A DNA stretch of 64,000 bases from positions 124,001 to 188,000 of the forward strand of contig NZ_JAUSWB010000006.1 of NCBI RefSeq assembly GCF_030814955.1, in the 5' to 3' direction. Below, in pieces: positions 1 to 8,415 of this stretch. Position 1 is the first letter of the stretch; each line of letters opens with the position of its first letter. Source of the DNA: Planomicrobium stackebrandtii. GTDB taxonomy: Bacteria > Bacillota > Bacilli > Bacillales_A > Planococcaceae. The notes beneath the pieces were generated by a model. The model was not told where the DNA came from. It saw only the letters and a program-made list of their open reading frames with translations, and ran no database searches. A program made the translations under genes and the position numbers.

Positions 1-1681
1 AGGGACCGTAATTTTGCAGAAGTTCATCATGGCTTCCAGCTGCTTCCAGTTTGCCGTTTTCCAGAAAGAAAATCATATCCGCATTTTTAATCGTATGCAG
101 GCGGTGAGCAACCGTGATGACCGTGGATGTTTTTTGCAGCTCACGAAGCGAAGCTTGCAGGATTTGTTCGGTCCGCAGATCCAGTCCAGTTGTCGGTTCA
201 TCAAATAAAATGAGCGACGGTTTCTTCAAGAAGGCGCGAGCCAGCGCAATTCGCTGTTTCTCTCCACCGGATAATCCGCGTCCGGCTTCCCCGATTGGCG
301 TTTCAAATCCTTGTTCAAGCATTGAGATCATTTCTGCAATCCCTGCTTTTTCAGCAGCTGCCAGCACTTCTTTATCATTGACTTGCCGGTTGGCACCGAT
401 TTCCATATTTTCACGGATAGTGCCAGCAAAAAGATACGGATTTTGGGATATATAGCTTAACTGGTCAAACCAAGACTTTTCACTGACGGTTTCACGTGGA
501 ACTCCGTTGATCATCAGATGGCCCTGGCTTTGCGGCAATAACCCAGCCAATAAATGCATAAATGTCGTTTTTCCGGAACCGCTTTTGCCGACAATCGCCA
601 CCTGGCTGTAAGGGGGAATTTCTCCATTAAACGGTGCGAGTTCAAAGCCTTCGCCATATTGAAAAGACAAGCCTTCCAAAGACAAATGCGGCGGCTCAGG
701 TGCAACAGCTTCATTGCCCCAAGTTAATGGCGAATGTTTTTTTTCAAGTTCAGCACCCAATTGTTTGGCTGCTGATACGCTGCCGCGTGCTGTATGGAAA
801 GCACTGCCGAAATCTTTCAGCAAATTAAAGAAATCCGGCACTAAAATCAAAATGAAAAACGCAGTGAAAAAGCTGATGCTGTCAAACACAACAAGGCGCA
901 GACCAATTTCCAGTGCAACAATACCAATGCTAAGCATGGAAATGTACTCCAGCATCAACGATGATAAAAACGCGGATTTCAATACTTCCATTGTTGAATC
1001 ACGGAAGCTTAAACTGCTTTTGCGGATGGCTTTTTGCTGCTTTTCAGCCTGTCCGAATAATTTGAGCGTGGACAATCCCTGCAGAATATCCAAAAAAGTA
1101 CCGGAAAACCGGTTGAGCTGCTCCATTTTTTCATCGGCTTTTTTCTTCGTCCCTTTTCCGACCATGGCCATGAAAACTGGGATGAACGGCGCCGTGATTA
1201 AAATGATGACACCGGTAGTCCAGTTTTGAGTGAAAATAACCACCAATAACAGGAGTGGAATGATATAAGTTTGGATCATTTGTGGAATGTATTTACTGAA
1301 AAAGCCATCTACTTCATCCACTGCATCCATCAATAGGCTGACCTTTTGGCCAGACTGCCCTTGAGCTGCAGACAGCAGCGGATTTTCAGCAAATGACTTT
1401 ATCAAGTTGGTTCGAAACTCATTTTTTACGTCAGCGGCCAGATTGACACCCGCTCTGCCAATTGCGTAACCGGCCACTACACGCAGCAAAATTGCCGCGA
1501 ACAAGCCGCCAAACAGTGGCAGCAAGCTTTCGAATGCAGCATTCTGAAGAAAAACACGATCTGCAATGAATACGAAAAATAAGGCTTGTCCAATTGTGGC
1601 AATCCCTTTTAAAAGCGATGCCGCCGCCAGAAAGGCCATAATGTTTTTCCGTTGGAATGCCAGCTGTTTTAAGTCGTTCAT
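1..1681 (-). CDS. cydD: Thiol reductant ABC exporter subunit CydD (3' end cut by window)
   Basis: Fused permease/ATPase half-transporter; 560 codons are visible and the reading frame runs off the left edge. CydDC exports thiol reductants (glutathione/cysteine) needed for cytochrome bd assembly. The N-terminal half has about six membrane helices and matches the CydD pattern (PFIPVFMAMVGKGTKKKAD, then a FSGTFLDILQGLSTLKLFG stretch). The ATPase half has Walker A GKSGSGKTT near residue 365, signature LSGGEKQRIALARA near 466 and LILFDEPTTGLD near 487. The ATG is preceded by AAGGAG, with a TATAAT hexamer at 1712-1717 on the minus strand. It appears to head its own transcript: no cydAB lies upstream here. 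cydC presumably follows outside the window. Confidence 0.93.
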   Translation of the reverse strand, partial: MNDLKQLAFQRKNIMAFLAAASLLKGIATIGQALFFVFIADRVFLQNAAFESLLPLFGGLFAAILLRVVAGYAIGRAGVNLAADVKNEFRTNLIKSFAENPLLSAAQGQSGQKVSLLMDAVDEVDGFFSKYIPQMIQTYIIPLLLLVVIFTQNWTTGVIILITAPFIPVFMAMVGKGTKKKADEKMEQLNRFSGTFLDILQGLSTLKLFGQAEKQQKAIRKSSLSFRDSTMEVLKSAFLSSLMLEYISMLSIGIVALEIGLRLVVFDSISFFTAFFILILVPDFFNLLKDFGSAFHTARGSVSAAKQLGAELEKKHSPLTWGNEAVAPEPPHLSLEGLSFQYGEGFELAPFNGEIPPYSQVAIVGKSGSGKTTFMHLLAGLLPQSQGHLMINGVPRETVSEKSWFDQLSYISQNPYLFAGTIRENMEIGANRQVNDKEVLAAAEKAGIAEMISMLEQGFETPIGEAGRGLSGGEKQRIALARAFLKKPSLILFDEPTTGLDLRTEQILQASLRELQKTSTVITVAHRLHTIKNADMIFFLENGKLEAAGSHDELLQNYGP

Positions 1682-1820
1682 GCCATTCTCTCCTTCGCTT
1701 TACCTCTTCTCATTATAAAGCATACGATACTGAAACCCCCGTCAGGTGCCCATGGCAGCCGCATTTATCCAAAGCTTTGTTACAATGTTGTTCACAAATT
1801 CATCCTTTTCTTCCGCACAT

Positions 1821-1852
1821 AAAAACCCTGCAGGCATTTGGCCTCCAGGGTT
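1821..1852 (-). terminator. Intrinsic terminator of the 56-residue gene
   Basis: Inverted arms AACCCTGCAGGC (1824-1835) and GCCTCCAGGGTT (1841-1852) with one mismatch; a U-tract follows on the minus strand. It sits 8 bp past the stop of the small upstream gene. Confidence 0.75.
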
Positions 1853-1859
1853 GAAATCA

Positions 1860-2030
1860 TTAACTTTCGATTGGTTGTTCATAAGAGTTTATTGAAAAAA
1901 TGGCCGACTTTAACCAAACCATATCTTCTTGTATTATCAGTTTCAAGGACTGATCCGTACATCTTCGGTATTCGTCCATTAGCTTAATCAGTTCATATTC
2001 GAAAATGGCGAGCTCTTCTTCTGTGATCAC
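1860..2030 (-). CDS. Small hypothetical protein (56 aa)
   Basis: Short acidic, probably helical protein beginning with a GTG codon: the GTG lies 8 nt after AGAGGG, and the protein starts MITEEELAIFEYELIKLMDE. It ends in IES just before a well-formed terminator. The ribosome site, the fit to the terminator and the charged-helix composition support a real gene, possibly a regulator or partner protein. I do not recognise the family. It is monocistronic, between cydD and the ZIP-like gene. A GTG three codons further upstream is the alternative start. Confidence 0.6.
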   Translation of the reverse strand: MITEEELAIFEYELIKLMDEYRRCTDQSLKLIIQEDMVWLKSAIFSINSYEQPIES

Positions 2031-2141
2031 TGCAAACACCCTCTTAGGTAAGCCATTTTATAATTAGCGTCTTATTACCTACAGTAATAAGGCTATTATA
2101 CCAAAAAAATAGCATTTTACTACCTTAAAGAAGTTTTTATT

Positions 2142-2873
2142 TCATAAAAATAACAATAAAATAGAGTAAGACGTTAATCCGACACAAAAGGACACCAAAC
2201 TGCTCTCTCTTTCTTCTGGAAGTTCTTCTTTTAGGACGTTTAAAATAACACCTCCTGCCAGGAAAGCTGTGAGCACTGAAATAATCCATTCATGAACATC
2301 CGCAAAAGCTCCAGTTGCCCACCCCACAAGGATAGCTGCGGCAAGCAGCCATCTGCCATACCGATCATATTCTTCCTGGTGGGTCGCGCGTAACCCCTTG
2401 TCATTGGTTATGAAATGTACCCCCATTGCAATGAAGAATAAAAACATCCCCAAAGGATCCCCGTACTCTTCTCTGACAAGCAAATAACTAATTACAGAGT
2501 TGTATAATGCAAAGGTAACAATATGCACCCAGAAAACCCCCGTTGCAGCTTTCGGCTGATCTGCATGCTTGTTCTTTTTCTTGGAAGTTTTGACTGAGTG
2601 CTCTAAAGCATAAAAAATGACCAGTCCGGCCATCGCGATCACATATATATGGTTTTCCAGAAACTGCAGACCGCTGTTTTCGAGCTCTCCCTGCAGTTCG
2701 TCCTGGAAAATACTGAGTTCAGGCAATAGATGCAAAAAAACATAAGCGACTGATATACCGCCGGCAACTGAAAGAAACCGGCTGCGCGGCAACACTTTCA
2801 ACAACTTTAAACGTTTTGAGAAAAGATGAATCAATACAAATCCAATGGCAAAAATAAAGCTTAGACCAAGCAT
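2142..2873 (-). CDS. Polytopic membrane protein, ZIP-like
   Basis: 243 residues with seven or eight hydrophobic helices and a lysine-rich cytoplasmic loop around residues 94-105. Two segments recall ZIP metal permeases: YVFLHLLPEL near residues 44-53 and FLAGGVILNVLKEELPEE near 203-220. In ZIP proteins such HxxxE/LLPE helices line the metal path, so zinc or other divalent metal transport is a reasonable guess, but the match is partial and no full His-rich loop is present. The start has AAGGAG 7 nt upstream. Single gene; no metal-regulator site was recognised. Confidence 0.6.
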   Translation of the reverse strand: MLGLSFIFAIGFVLIHLFSKRLKLLKVLPRSRFLSVAGGISVAYVFLHLLPELSIFQDELQGELENSGLQFLENHIYVIAMAGLVIFYALEHSVKTSKKKNKHADQPKAATGVFWVHIVTFALYNSVISYLLVREEYGDPLGMFLFFIAMGVHFITNDKGLRATHQEEYDRYGRWLLAAAILVGWATGAFADVHEWIISVLTAFLAGGVILNVLKEELPEERESSLVSFCVGLTSYSILLLFL

Positions 2874-2895
2874 CCGCTTTCTCCTTTCTATCTAT

Positions 2896-3155
2896 ATAAG
2901 GTGAACGAAACAGCAGCTTTCCCCACCGCTTCGGCTGCTTTGGGCAGAGCAAGACCAGTGCTCCCGCGGGGTAGCGAAACTGATTTGCGGAATTCCAGCA
3001 GCCGAAAATTATTAGTTCAACTTATATATGTATATTTCAGAATCGGATACCTTATATGCGAGATAACCCTCTTTACTAGATGTCTCCCCTTAGCGGAACT
3101 CGTTTAAACAAACTAGGGATTTGCAGCTGTTTCTTCTATAAAAGATGCAAAAAAA
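2896..3155. other. Gene-free stretch, no clear feature
   Basis: No convincing gene here. The segment around 2930-3000 (cagtgctcccgcggggtagc and nearby) resembles a decayed fragment of the GC-rich palindromic repeats seen elsewhere in the window. The rest is AT-rich and unremarkable up to an A-run at 3149-3157 that forms the U-tract of the terminator described next. Confidence 0.3.
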
Positions 3156-3174
3156 AAGCGTCCAGGAGACGCTT
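3156..3174 (-). terminator. Distal copy of duplicated acyl-CoA synthetase terminator hairpin
   Basis: Perfect 7-bp stem AAGCGTC/GACGCTT with loop CAGGA. On the minus strand it is followed by nine U residues, so this copy is the functional-looking terminator. An identical 19-bp copy without U-tract lies at 3617-3635, and the 442-bp element fills the space between. Confidence 0.8.
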
Positions 3175-3616
3175 GAGCTTGTAGACAAAAGAGTAGTTAT
3201 GAAATTCAAAGAATGAATATTCATTTTAGCTTGTTTATACGGGATACTGCGCTCCAGGCGGACGCTTTCCGCGGGCTTGCGCCGAACTAACTCGGACTTG
3301 GGTCCGAGTGGATTTCGGCACTTCGCTATCCCGCAGGAGTCGCCGCCTTGCGCTCCGGATCCTGGAGTGAGGTGATTTATCAGGCTTGTCGAAATCAGCG
3401 TCATGGAGAAACTGGCGAACAGGCTTCTCTATTTGATTAAAGCCGCATGCTCCCAACCGGGCTGGCCACGAGACTCCTGTGGCACAGCGAGAGCTGAAGA
3501 CCCCGCAGGAACGCAGTGACGAGGAGGCTGAAGCTGAGCCCACGGAAAGCGAAGTGGCCGGACCGGTTGGGATGATACACTACTATTCATTTTGGTTAGA
3601 TTTTGTCTACAGTCTG
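3175..3616 (+). mobile_element. 442-bp terminator-associated repeat element, copy 1
   Basis: Begins GAGCTTGTAGACAAAAGAG and ends GATTTTGTCTACAGTCTG, giving 11-bp terminal inverted repeats TGTAGACAAAA/TTTTGTCTACA plus about 5 imperfect outer bases. A second copy of the same length lies inverted at 41575-42016, with only about seven differences by eye. The inside is GC-rich and carries nested hairpins, including CTCGGAC-ttgg-GTCCGAG. It encodes no transposase; open frames inside look incidental. It is bracketed by a perfect 19-bp duplication of a terminator hairpin, as expected for a non-autonomous MITE-like element inserted at the 3' end of the acyl-CoA synthetase gene. Confidence 0.85.
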
Positions 3617-3635
3617 AAGCGTCCAGGAGACGCTT
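3617..3635 (-). repeat. Proximal copy of the duplicated terminator hairpin
   Basis: Identical to 3156-3174 over 19 bp. It lies between the stop codon of the acyl-CoA synthetase gene and the right end of the 442-bp element. On the minus strand no U-tract follows, so as a terminator it has been disarmed by the insertion. Confidence 0.8.
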
Positions 3636-3658
3636 TTACCTATCAAGCATTTTTCCAC

Positions 3659-5302
3659 TCAAACACCCGCTTGCCGGCTATGCTCTACAGATAGTTCACG
3701 CAGCTTGAACTTCTGAATTTTCCCGGAGGCTGTCATTGGGTATTCCTTTATGAACTCAATATAGCGCGGAATTTTATGTCGTGAAATTTTTCCGCTGCAA
3801 TACTCCTTCAACTCTTCTGCCTCCAGCCCTTCCCCTTCTTTCAGGATCACCCATGCCATCAGTTCTTCTCCGTATTTCGGATCCGGCACACCGACCACCT
3901 GAACATCCTGGACCGAAGGGTGCTGGTAAAGAAATTCTTCGATTTCACGCGGGTAGATATTTTCGCCTCCGCGGATTACCATATCCTTAATGCGTCCGGT
4001 AATGGCAATATAGCCGTCTTCGTCTTCCACTGCGATATCACCCGTATGAAGCCAGCCTTCGGAATCAATGGCTGCTTGGGTGGCTTCTTCATTTTTATAA
4101 TAGCCCTTCATGACATGATAGCCTCTTGTACAAAGTTCGCCGGGAATGCCCGGCTCCACCTCTTCACCTGTTACTGGGTCAATAATTTTCACTTCCACTC
4201 CGGCATGCGGCTTGCCGACAGTTGAGACCCGTTTTTCAATATCATCATCCGCCCGCGTCTGCGTGATAACTGGCGACGATTCTGTTTGTCCGTAAGCGAT
4301 AGTAATTTCTGAAGCGCCCATATCATGGATGACTTTTTTCATCACTTCAATCGGACAAGGCGAACCGGCCATGATGCCCGTGCGAAGCGTGGAAGTATCG
4401 AACGACGCAAATTCCGGATGGTTTAATTCGGCGATGAACATGGTTGGCACTCCGTGAAGCCCCGTGCATTTTTCGTCCTGCACCATCTGCAGCACGCGCT
4501 TCGGTTCGAACTGCTCCGCAATGACCATGGTCGTGGAATGCGTGACCGCGGCCATCGTTCCAAGAACGCAGCCAAAACAATGGAAAAAAGGCACCGGAAT
4601 GCACAGCCGGTCCTTTTCCGTCAGGTTCATCGTGTCACCGATCAACTTGCCGTTATTGACGACATTCAGATGTGTCAGCATGACGCCTTTGGGAAATCCT
4701 GTAGTGCCTGATGTGTACTGAATATTGATGACATCGTCAGGAATCATTGAGGCGAAGCGTTCCTCATACTCGGAGTCGCTGATTCCTTCAGCAAAAGCCT
4801 CAAATTCGTTCCACGAATAAATTCCCGGATAATTGTTATTGCTCATGACAATCACCCGTTTCAAATGAGGCAGCTTCTTGCTTATAATCTTTCCTTTATC
4901 AGCCGTTGCCAACTCTGGACAAACCGTGTTGAGAATTTCTATATAGCTGGTGCCTTTGAATTCTTCCCCCAATATCAAAGTTGTCGCGTCCGACTGTTCC
5001 AATAAATACTCCAGTTCACTGGACTGGTAGCTGGTATTGACTGTCACCAGCACACCGCCCATTTTGCCGGTAGCGAATTGGCTCAGCAGCCATTCACGCT
5101 TATTGTCTGACCAAATGGCCACATGCTCCCCTTTTTCAATCCCAATGCCGATAAACGCCTTTGCCAGACGATCTGTTTCTTCATCAAATTCCTTATAGGA
5201 TTTTCGGATGCCATGCTCTGGATAGACATAAGCTTCCGTCTCCGGATGTCGCGCGGCTTGCTCTTTTACCACTTGGCCGACTGTCTTTTGCAAAATAACC
5301 AT
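3659..5302 (-). CDS. AMP-dependent acyl-CoA synthetase (YngI-like)
   Basis: 547-residue ANL-superfamily enzyme that activates a carboxylic acid to acyl-AMP and then acyl-CoA. The P-loop-like motif YTSGTTGFPKG is at 196-206, YGQTESSP near 336, GWLHTGDIA near 398, the hinge GRIKDMVIRGGENIYP near 430, and the catalytic lysine lies in the C-terminal ASGKIQKFKLREL. Length and motifs fit medium/long-chain fatty acyl-CoA synthetases; acetate or another short acid is possible. The GGGGGA ribosome site supports the start. A perfect cre-type palindrome 16 bp upstream of the ATG points to CcpA repression. Monocistronic; its terminator has been split by a repeat element. Confidence 0.9.
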   Translation of the reverse strand: MVILQKTVGQVVKEQAARHPETEAYVYPEHGIRKSYKEFDEETDRLAKAFIGIGIEKGEHVAIWSDNKREWLLSQFATGKMGGVLVTVNTSYQSSELEYLLEQSDATTLILGEEFKGTSYIEILNTVCPELATADKGKIISKKLPHLKRVIVMSNNNYPGIYSWNEFEAFAEGISDSEYEERFASMIPDDVINIQYTSGTTGFPKGVMLTHLNVVNNGKLIGDTMNLTEKDRLCIPVPFFHCFGCVLGTMAAVTHSTTMVIAEQFEPKRVLQMVQDEKCTGLHGVPTMFIAELNHPEFASFDTSTLRTGIMAGSPCPIEVMKKVIHDMGASEITIAYGQTESSPVITQTRADDDIEKRVSTVGKPHAGVEVKIIDPVTGEEVEPGIPGELCTRGYHVMKGYYKNEEATQAAIDSEGWLHTGDIAVEDEDGYIAITGRIKDMVIRGGENIYPREIEEFLYQHPSVQDVQVVGVPDPKYGEELMAWVILKEGEGLEAEELKEYCSGKISRHKIPRYIEFIKEYPMTASGKIQKFKLRELSVEHSRQAGV

Positions 5303-5317
5303 TTTCCATCCCCCTAA

Positions 5318-5332
5318 TTGAAAACGTTTTCA
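5318..5332. promoter_or_regulatory. Candidate cre (CcpA) site
   Basis: TTGAAAACGTTTTCA is a perfect palindrome that satisfies the Bacillus catabolite-response consensus WTGNAANCGNWNNCW at every defined position. It lies between the synthetase start codon and its upstream region, a typical roadblock/repression position. A glucose-repressed acyl-CoA synthetase makes physiological sense. Confidence 0.75.
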
Positions 5333-5460
5333 GTCCACTATATACTATCACAAAATTCCAAATTAATGGAACCTGCTCTATCTGTAAAAACGGACAGCTC
5401 GCTCTTATCATGTACTGCATGATAAACTAAAACTACTACATGCAATGGAAGGGATCGACC

Positions 5461-6618
5461 ATGGACTTACAAACAATGCAGGACCAACTTACAGAACGCC
5501 TTTTGCAGCAGCAGCTGGTGTCAGCAACCATCAGCCAGCCAAGGCTTAAATCAAATGACATCAAACGGATCAAATTAAAACCGGTAGAGATAAAGAAAGA
5601 ATACTTGATTCAATTTGAGTACCAGCATGAGCATGTTCTGAAACATGAAAATCTGCCAGTTGAGGAAGCCGCCAGAAAGCTGGCTCTTTTGTTCACTGAT
5701 TTCCGCCAGGCACTGTTTCAGTTAACAGATGAAAAGGTGCAGATCCAACTATCCAAGAAATTCAAAGTCATCTGGAAAGCCGAACCGACTGGAGAGAAAA
5801 AAGCCGAGCTTTCGCATAACCGCAAAAAGCAGTATTTGCTGGAAGACGGCATTCCGTATCCATTTTTGGTGCGTCTTGGCGTACAAAGCCCAGATGGCAA
5901 AGTCAAAAAACAGAAATATGATAAGTTTCGCCAAATCAATCGCTTTATTGAATTTATTGACGATGCACTTGCCTATTTGCCGCAGGACCGCACCGTTCGC
6001 ATCCTCGATTTCGGCTCCGGAAAATCCTATTTGACCTTTGCGCTTTACCATTATTTGCGCATCGAAAAAGGACTGGACCTCCGTGTTACCGGCCTTGATT
6101 TGAAAAAAGAAGTGATTGCGGAATGCCAGCAGATTGCGCAGGATCTCCACTACGAACAGCTGGAATTCCTGGTTGGCGATATTAACGACTACAATGATGA
6201 ATCGGCTGTCGATATGGTCGTCACCCTGCATGCCTGTGACACAGCAACCGATATGGCCTTAGCACGCGCCGTCAAATGGGATGCTAAGGTGATCTTGAGC
6301 GTTCCTTGCTGCCAGCATGAACTAAACAGCCAAATCGATGCACCGGAACTTGGCATCATGCTTCAGCACGGGCTGATCAAAGAGCGGTTCAGCGCCTTGG
6401 CGACCGACTCTATCCGAGCAGAACTGCTGTCGCTGGTCGGCTATGAAACACAATTAATGGAGTTTATCGATATGGAGCATACCCCTAAAAATATTTTGAT
6501 CCGTGCTTATAAAACCAATCGAAAACCTGCTGCAGGGCAATTTGAAAGTTATCGTCAGTTTACTGCTCTCCTGTCAGCCGCCCCATTTCTGGAAAACGAA
6601 TTAAAGGAGTATTTATGA
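5461..6618 (+). CDS. Class I SAM-dependent methyltransferase
   Basis: 385 residues. An N-terminal region rich in basic residues and helices is followed by a Rossmann methyltransferase fold, with the SAM motif ILDFGSGKSYLTF near 181-193, an acidic post-II GLDL motif near 212 and VVTLHACDTATDMALA near 228-243. The combination resembles the Methyltransf_32 family, members of which act on RNA or protein; the substrate here is unknown. I chose the ATG at 5461 because GGAAGGG lies about 7 nt before it; an in-frame ATG seven codons upstream lacks a ribosome site. Its stop overlaps the next start (ATGA), so the two genes are co-translated. Confidence 0.85.
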   Translation: MDLQTMQDQLTERLLQQQLVSATISQPRLKSNDIKRIKLKPVEIKKEYLIQFEYQHEHVLKHENLPVEEAARKLALLFTDFRQALFQLTDEKVQIQLSKKFKVIWKAEPTGEKKAELSHNRKKQYLLEDGIPYPFLVRLGVQSPDGKVKKQKYDKFRQINRFIEFIDDALAYLPQDRTVRILDFGSGKSYLTFALYHYLRIEKGLDLRVTGLDLKKEVIAECQQIAQDLHYEQLEFLVGDINDYNDESAVDMVVTLHACDTATDMALARAVKWDAKVILSVPCCQHELNSQIDAPELGIMLQHGLIKERFSALATDSIRAELLSLVGYETQLMEFIDMEHTPKNILIRAYKTNRKPAAGQFESYRQFTALLSAAPFLENELKEYL

Positions 6619-6869
6619 AACGCAAAAACCTGGTAAACGGCATAATTTTAGCTTTTTCAGTCGTGCTGATACGCTTTATCGATGTTCGCGTTTATGATAT
6701 GAATATCATTGTGACTTTACTGCTATTAGTTGCCCTTATTTACGGAGCAATGCGGATTGTTGAGCGGTTTCCATCTCTTGATCAATCTGTCAGCAAGCGC
6801 ACCTCATTCACTGTCAATACGCTTGTCATCATCTCCATCTTTCTAGTGTTTTTCATCTTTAAATTATAG
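6615..6869 (+). CDS. Small integral membrane protein (84 aa)
   Basis: Three predicted membrane helices (residues about 7-24, 29-48 and 65-83) joined by short charged loops. The ATG overlaps the methyltransferase stop by 4 bp with GGAG upstream, so it is the distal gene of that two-gene operon. The family is not recognised and nothing in the sequence indicates substrate or activity. The stop codon abuts a strong bidirectional terminator. Confidence 0.75.
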   Translation: MKRKNLVNGIILAFSVVLIRFIDVRVYDMNIIVTLLLLVALIYGAMRIVERFPSLDQSVSKRTSFTVNTLVIISIFLVFFIFKL

Positions 6870-6916
6870 GACAAAAAGAAGCGTTGGCCATAGTGAGCCT
6901 TCGCTTCTTTTTGTCC
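6869..6916. terminator. Bidirectional intrinsic terminator
   Basis: 15-bp perfect stem GGACAAAAAGAAGCG (6869-6883) / CGCTTCTTTTTGTCC (6902-6916) between convergent genes. Arms rich in A and T serve as U-tracts for both strands. Confidence 0.85.
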
Positions 6917-6917
6917 A

Positions 6918-7337
6918 TCAAGGAGAATTTTCATTCGGCTTTTGCTGCGCCTGTTCCTGAATGGTTTTGAATATATAGGCCTTTACCGGTTCCAAAGTGA
7001 ATTTCAAATTGCTGGTTTTCAGGTTGTTCTCCAAATAATCCAATTGATGTTCCTCTACTGCGTCGGATTGAAGGTTCAAGACGCTGTTGACATACAGCAT
7101 CCCTTCATTCGTCGCCATCGGGCTGTCCTGACCTTCTTTTTCGCGGTCCCGTACTTGTTCAATCCCAAAAATCAGGCCTTCATTTTTCAATTCCTTCATC
7201 GCTGCTGCATAGCGCTCTTCGCCGATTTCTTTCGACAAGTGCTGATCCAATTGTTTAACGTCCTCAAAGTTTGCACCTCTATAGTATTGCGCATAATAAG
7301 CGATTAACACCTGCTCCTTGTCCTCCAACTCTTCCAT
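6918..7337 (-). CDS. Conserved hypothetical protein (139 aa)
   Basis: Soluble, acidic, mostly helical protein. The segment ERYAAAMKELKNEGLIFGIEQVRDRE (in parts) looks like a winged-helix recognition helix plus wing, followed by a long linker and a helical tail, so a small regulator or phage-type YjcQ-like fold is possible, but I cannot place it in a family. The ATG at 7337 follows GGAGGG by about 7 nt. An ATG five codons upstream has no ribosome site and is rejected. Convergent with the methyltransferase operon. Confidence 0.65.
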   Translation of the reverse strand: MEELEDKEQVLIAYYAQYYRGANFEDVKQLDQHLSKEIGEERYAAAMKELKNEGLIFGIEQVRDREKEGQDSPMATNEGMLYVNSVLNLQSDAVEEHQLDYLENNLKTSNLKFTLEPVKAYIFKTIQEQAQQKPNENSP

Positions 7338-7491
7338 CGCCAATCCCTCCATTATTTTGCTGTTGCTTTTTCTATTCCCTTTTCTCTAATGCAATATGCA
7401 TTACTGTTCCATGTCACTGGAAAAAAGTGAAACTTTCGCTCTTTTGGTTCGTTATTACTACTGACACGATAAGAGAAAGCAGGTGCATCAT

Positions 7492-8415
7492 ATGGCTGAA
7501 CAGGCGATCGTCCAAATTAAAAATCTGTCGAAAACGATCGGCAGCAAAAAAATCATCAAAAACTTGAACCTGGATTTGCACAAAGGTGAAATCACAGGAT
7601 TTCTGGGACCGAATGGAGCCGGAAAAACCACAACCATTCGCATGATGGTCGGCTTAATGAAGCCCACTGATGGAGAAGTATGGATTGATGGCCAATCCGT
7701 ACAAGGGGATTTTGAAGGCAGTATCCGGAAAGTCGGCGTGATTGTTGAAAATCCGGAAATGTATAAGTATATGTCAGGCTATAAAAACCTGCTTCACTTT
7801 TCCCGGATGCACAAAGGCGTTCCAAAAAAGCGAATCGATGAAGTCGTCAAACAGGTCGGCATGCAGAATCGCATCAATGAAAAAGTGGGTTCCTATTCAC
7901 TGGGCATGCGCCAGCGGCTTGGCCTTGCCCAAGCGCTGTTGCACGACCCCAAATTCCTCATTCTAGACGAACCGACAAATGGCCTCGATCCAGCCGGCAT
8001 CCGCGAATTCCGTATTTATCTTCAAAAAATCGCCAAGGAAAACGGGGTCGCTATCTTTGTATCAAGCCATCTACTCTCTGAAATCGAATTGCTGTGCGAC
8101 CGGATTGCCATTATCCAGAATGGTGAACTGATCAATATTAAGAATGTCAACGAACTTCAGAAATCCCGCTATTACATTCAAGCAGAGCCATTGGAGCTTG
8201 TAGGCGAAGTGCTGACAGGGGCCGGTTTTCCAGCAGTATTGCACGACAATGGATATTTGGTCGACTCCGGAGCGGAACATATCCCGGGAGCCATCAATTT
8301 ATTGGTAGGTGCCGGCGCCAGAATTTTTGCCGTCCAGCCTTACCGAGAAACCCTGGAATCGCAATTCCTTGAAATGACAGGAGGCGGAGAAATTGCTCAA
8401 GCTCATACAAAATGA
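7492..8415 (+). CDS. ABC transporter ATP-binding protein (ABC-2 type, BcrA-like)
   Basis: 307-residue ATPase that would power the adjacent permease. Walker A GPNGAGKTT near residues 39-47, signature SLGMRQRLGLAQALL near 131-145, FLILDEPTNGLDPAGI Walker B near 152-167 and the switch His in IFVSSHLL. The C-terminal ~90 residues form the regulatory extension of BcrA/NatA-type exporters of lantibiotics, bacitracin or other amphiphiles. The ATG at 7492 is 6 nt past AGGTG; an in-frame GTG three codons earlier is the alternative. It overlaps the permease start by 23 bp. Confidence 0.88.
   Translation: MAEQAIVQIKNLSKTIGSKKIIKNLNLDLHKGEITGFLGPNGAGKTTTIRMMVGLMKPTDGEVWIDGQSVQGDFEGSIRKVGVIVENPEMYKYMSGYKNLLHFSRMHKGVPKKRIDEVVKQVGMQNRINEKVGSYSLGMRQRLGLAQALLHDPKFLILDEPTNGLDPAGIREFRIYLQKIAKENGVAIFVSSHLLSEIELLCDRIAIIQNGELINIKNVNELQKSRYYIQAEPLELVGEVLTGAGFPAVLHDNGYLVDSGAEHIPGAINLLVGAGARIFAVQPYRETLESQFLEMTGGGEIAQAHTK

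Noticed and set aside
1..1681. Plus-strand frames opposite cydD
   Set aside because: The minus-strand ABC transporter frame is continuous with all ATPase motifs, so the others are shadows.
3235..3694. Open frames inside the 442-bp elements on both strands, with matching proteins at 3 kb and 41.6 kb
   Set aside because: They are the same because the DNA is repeated. They lack ribosome sites, run into flanking DNA and have repeat-like composition; not treated as genes.
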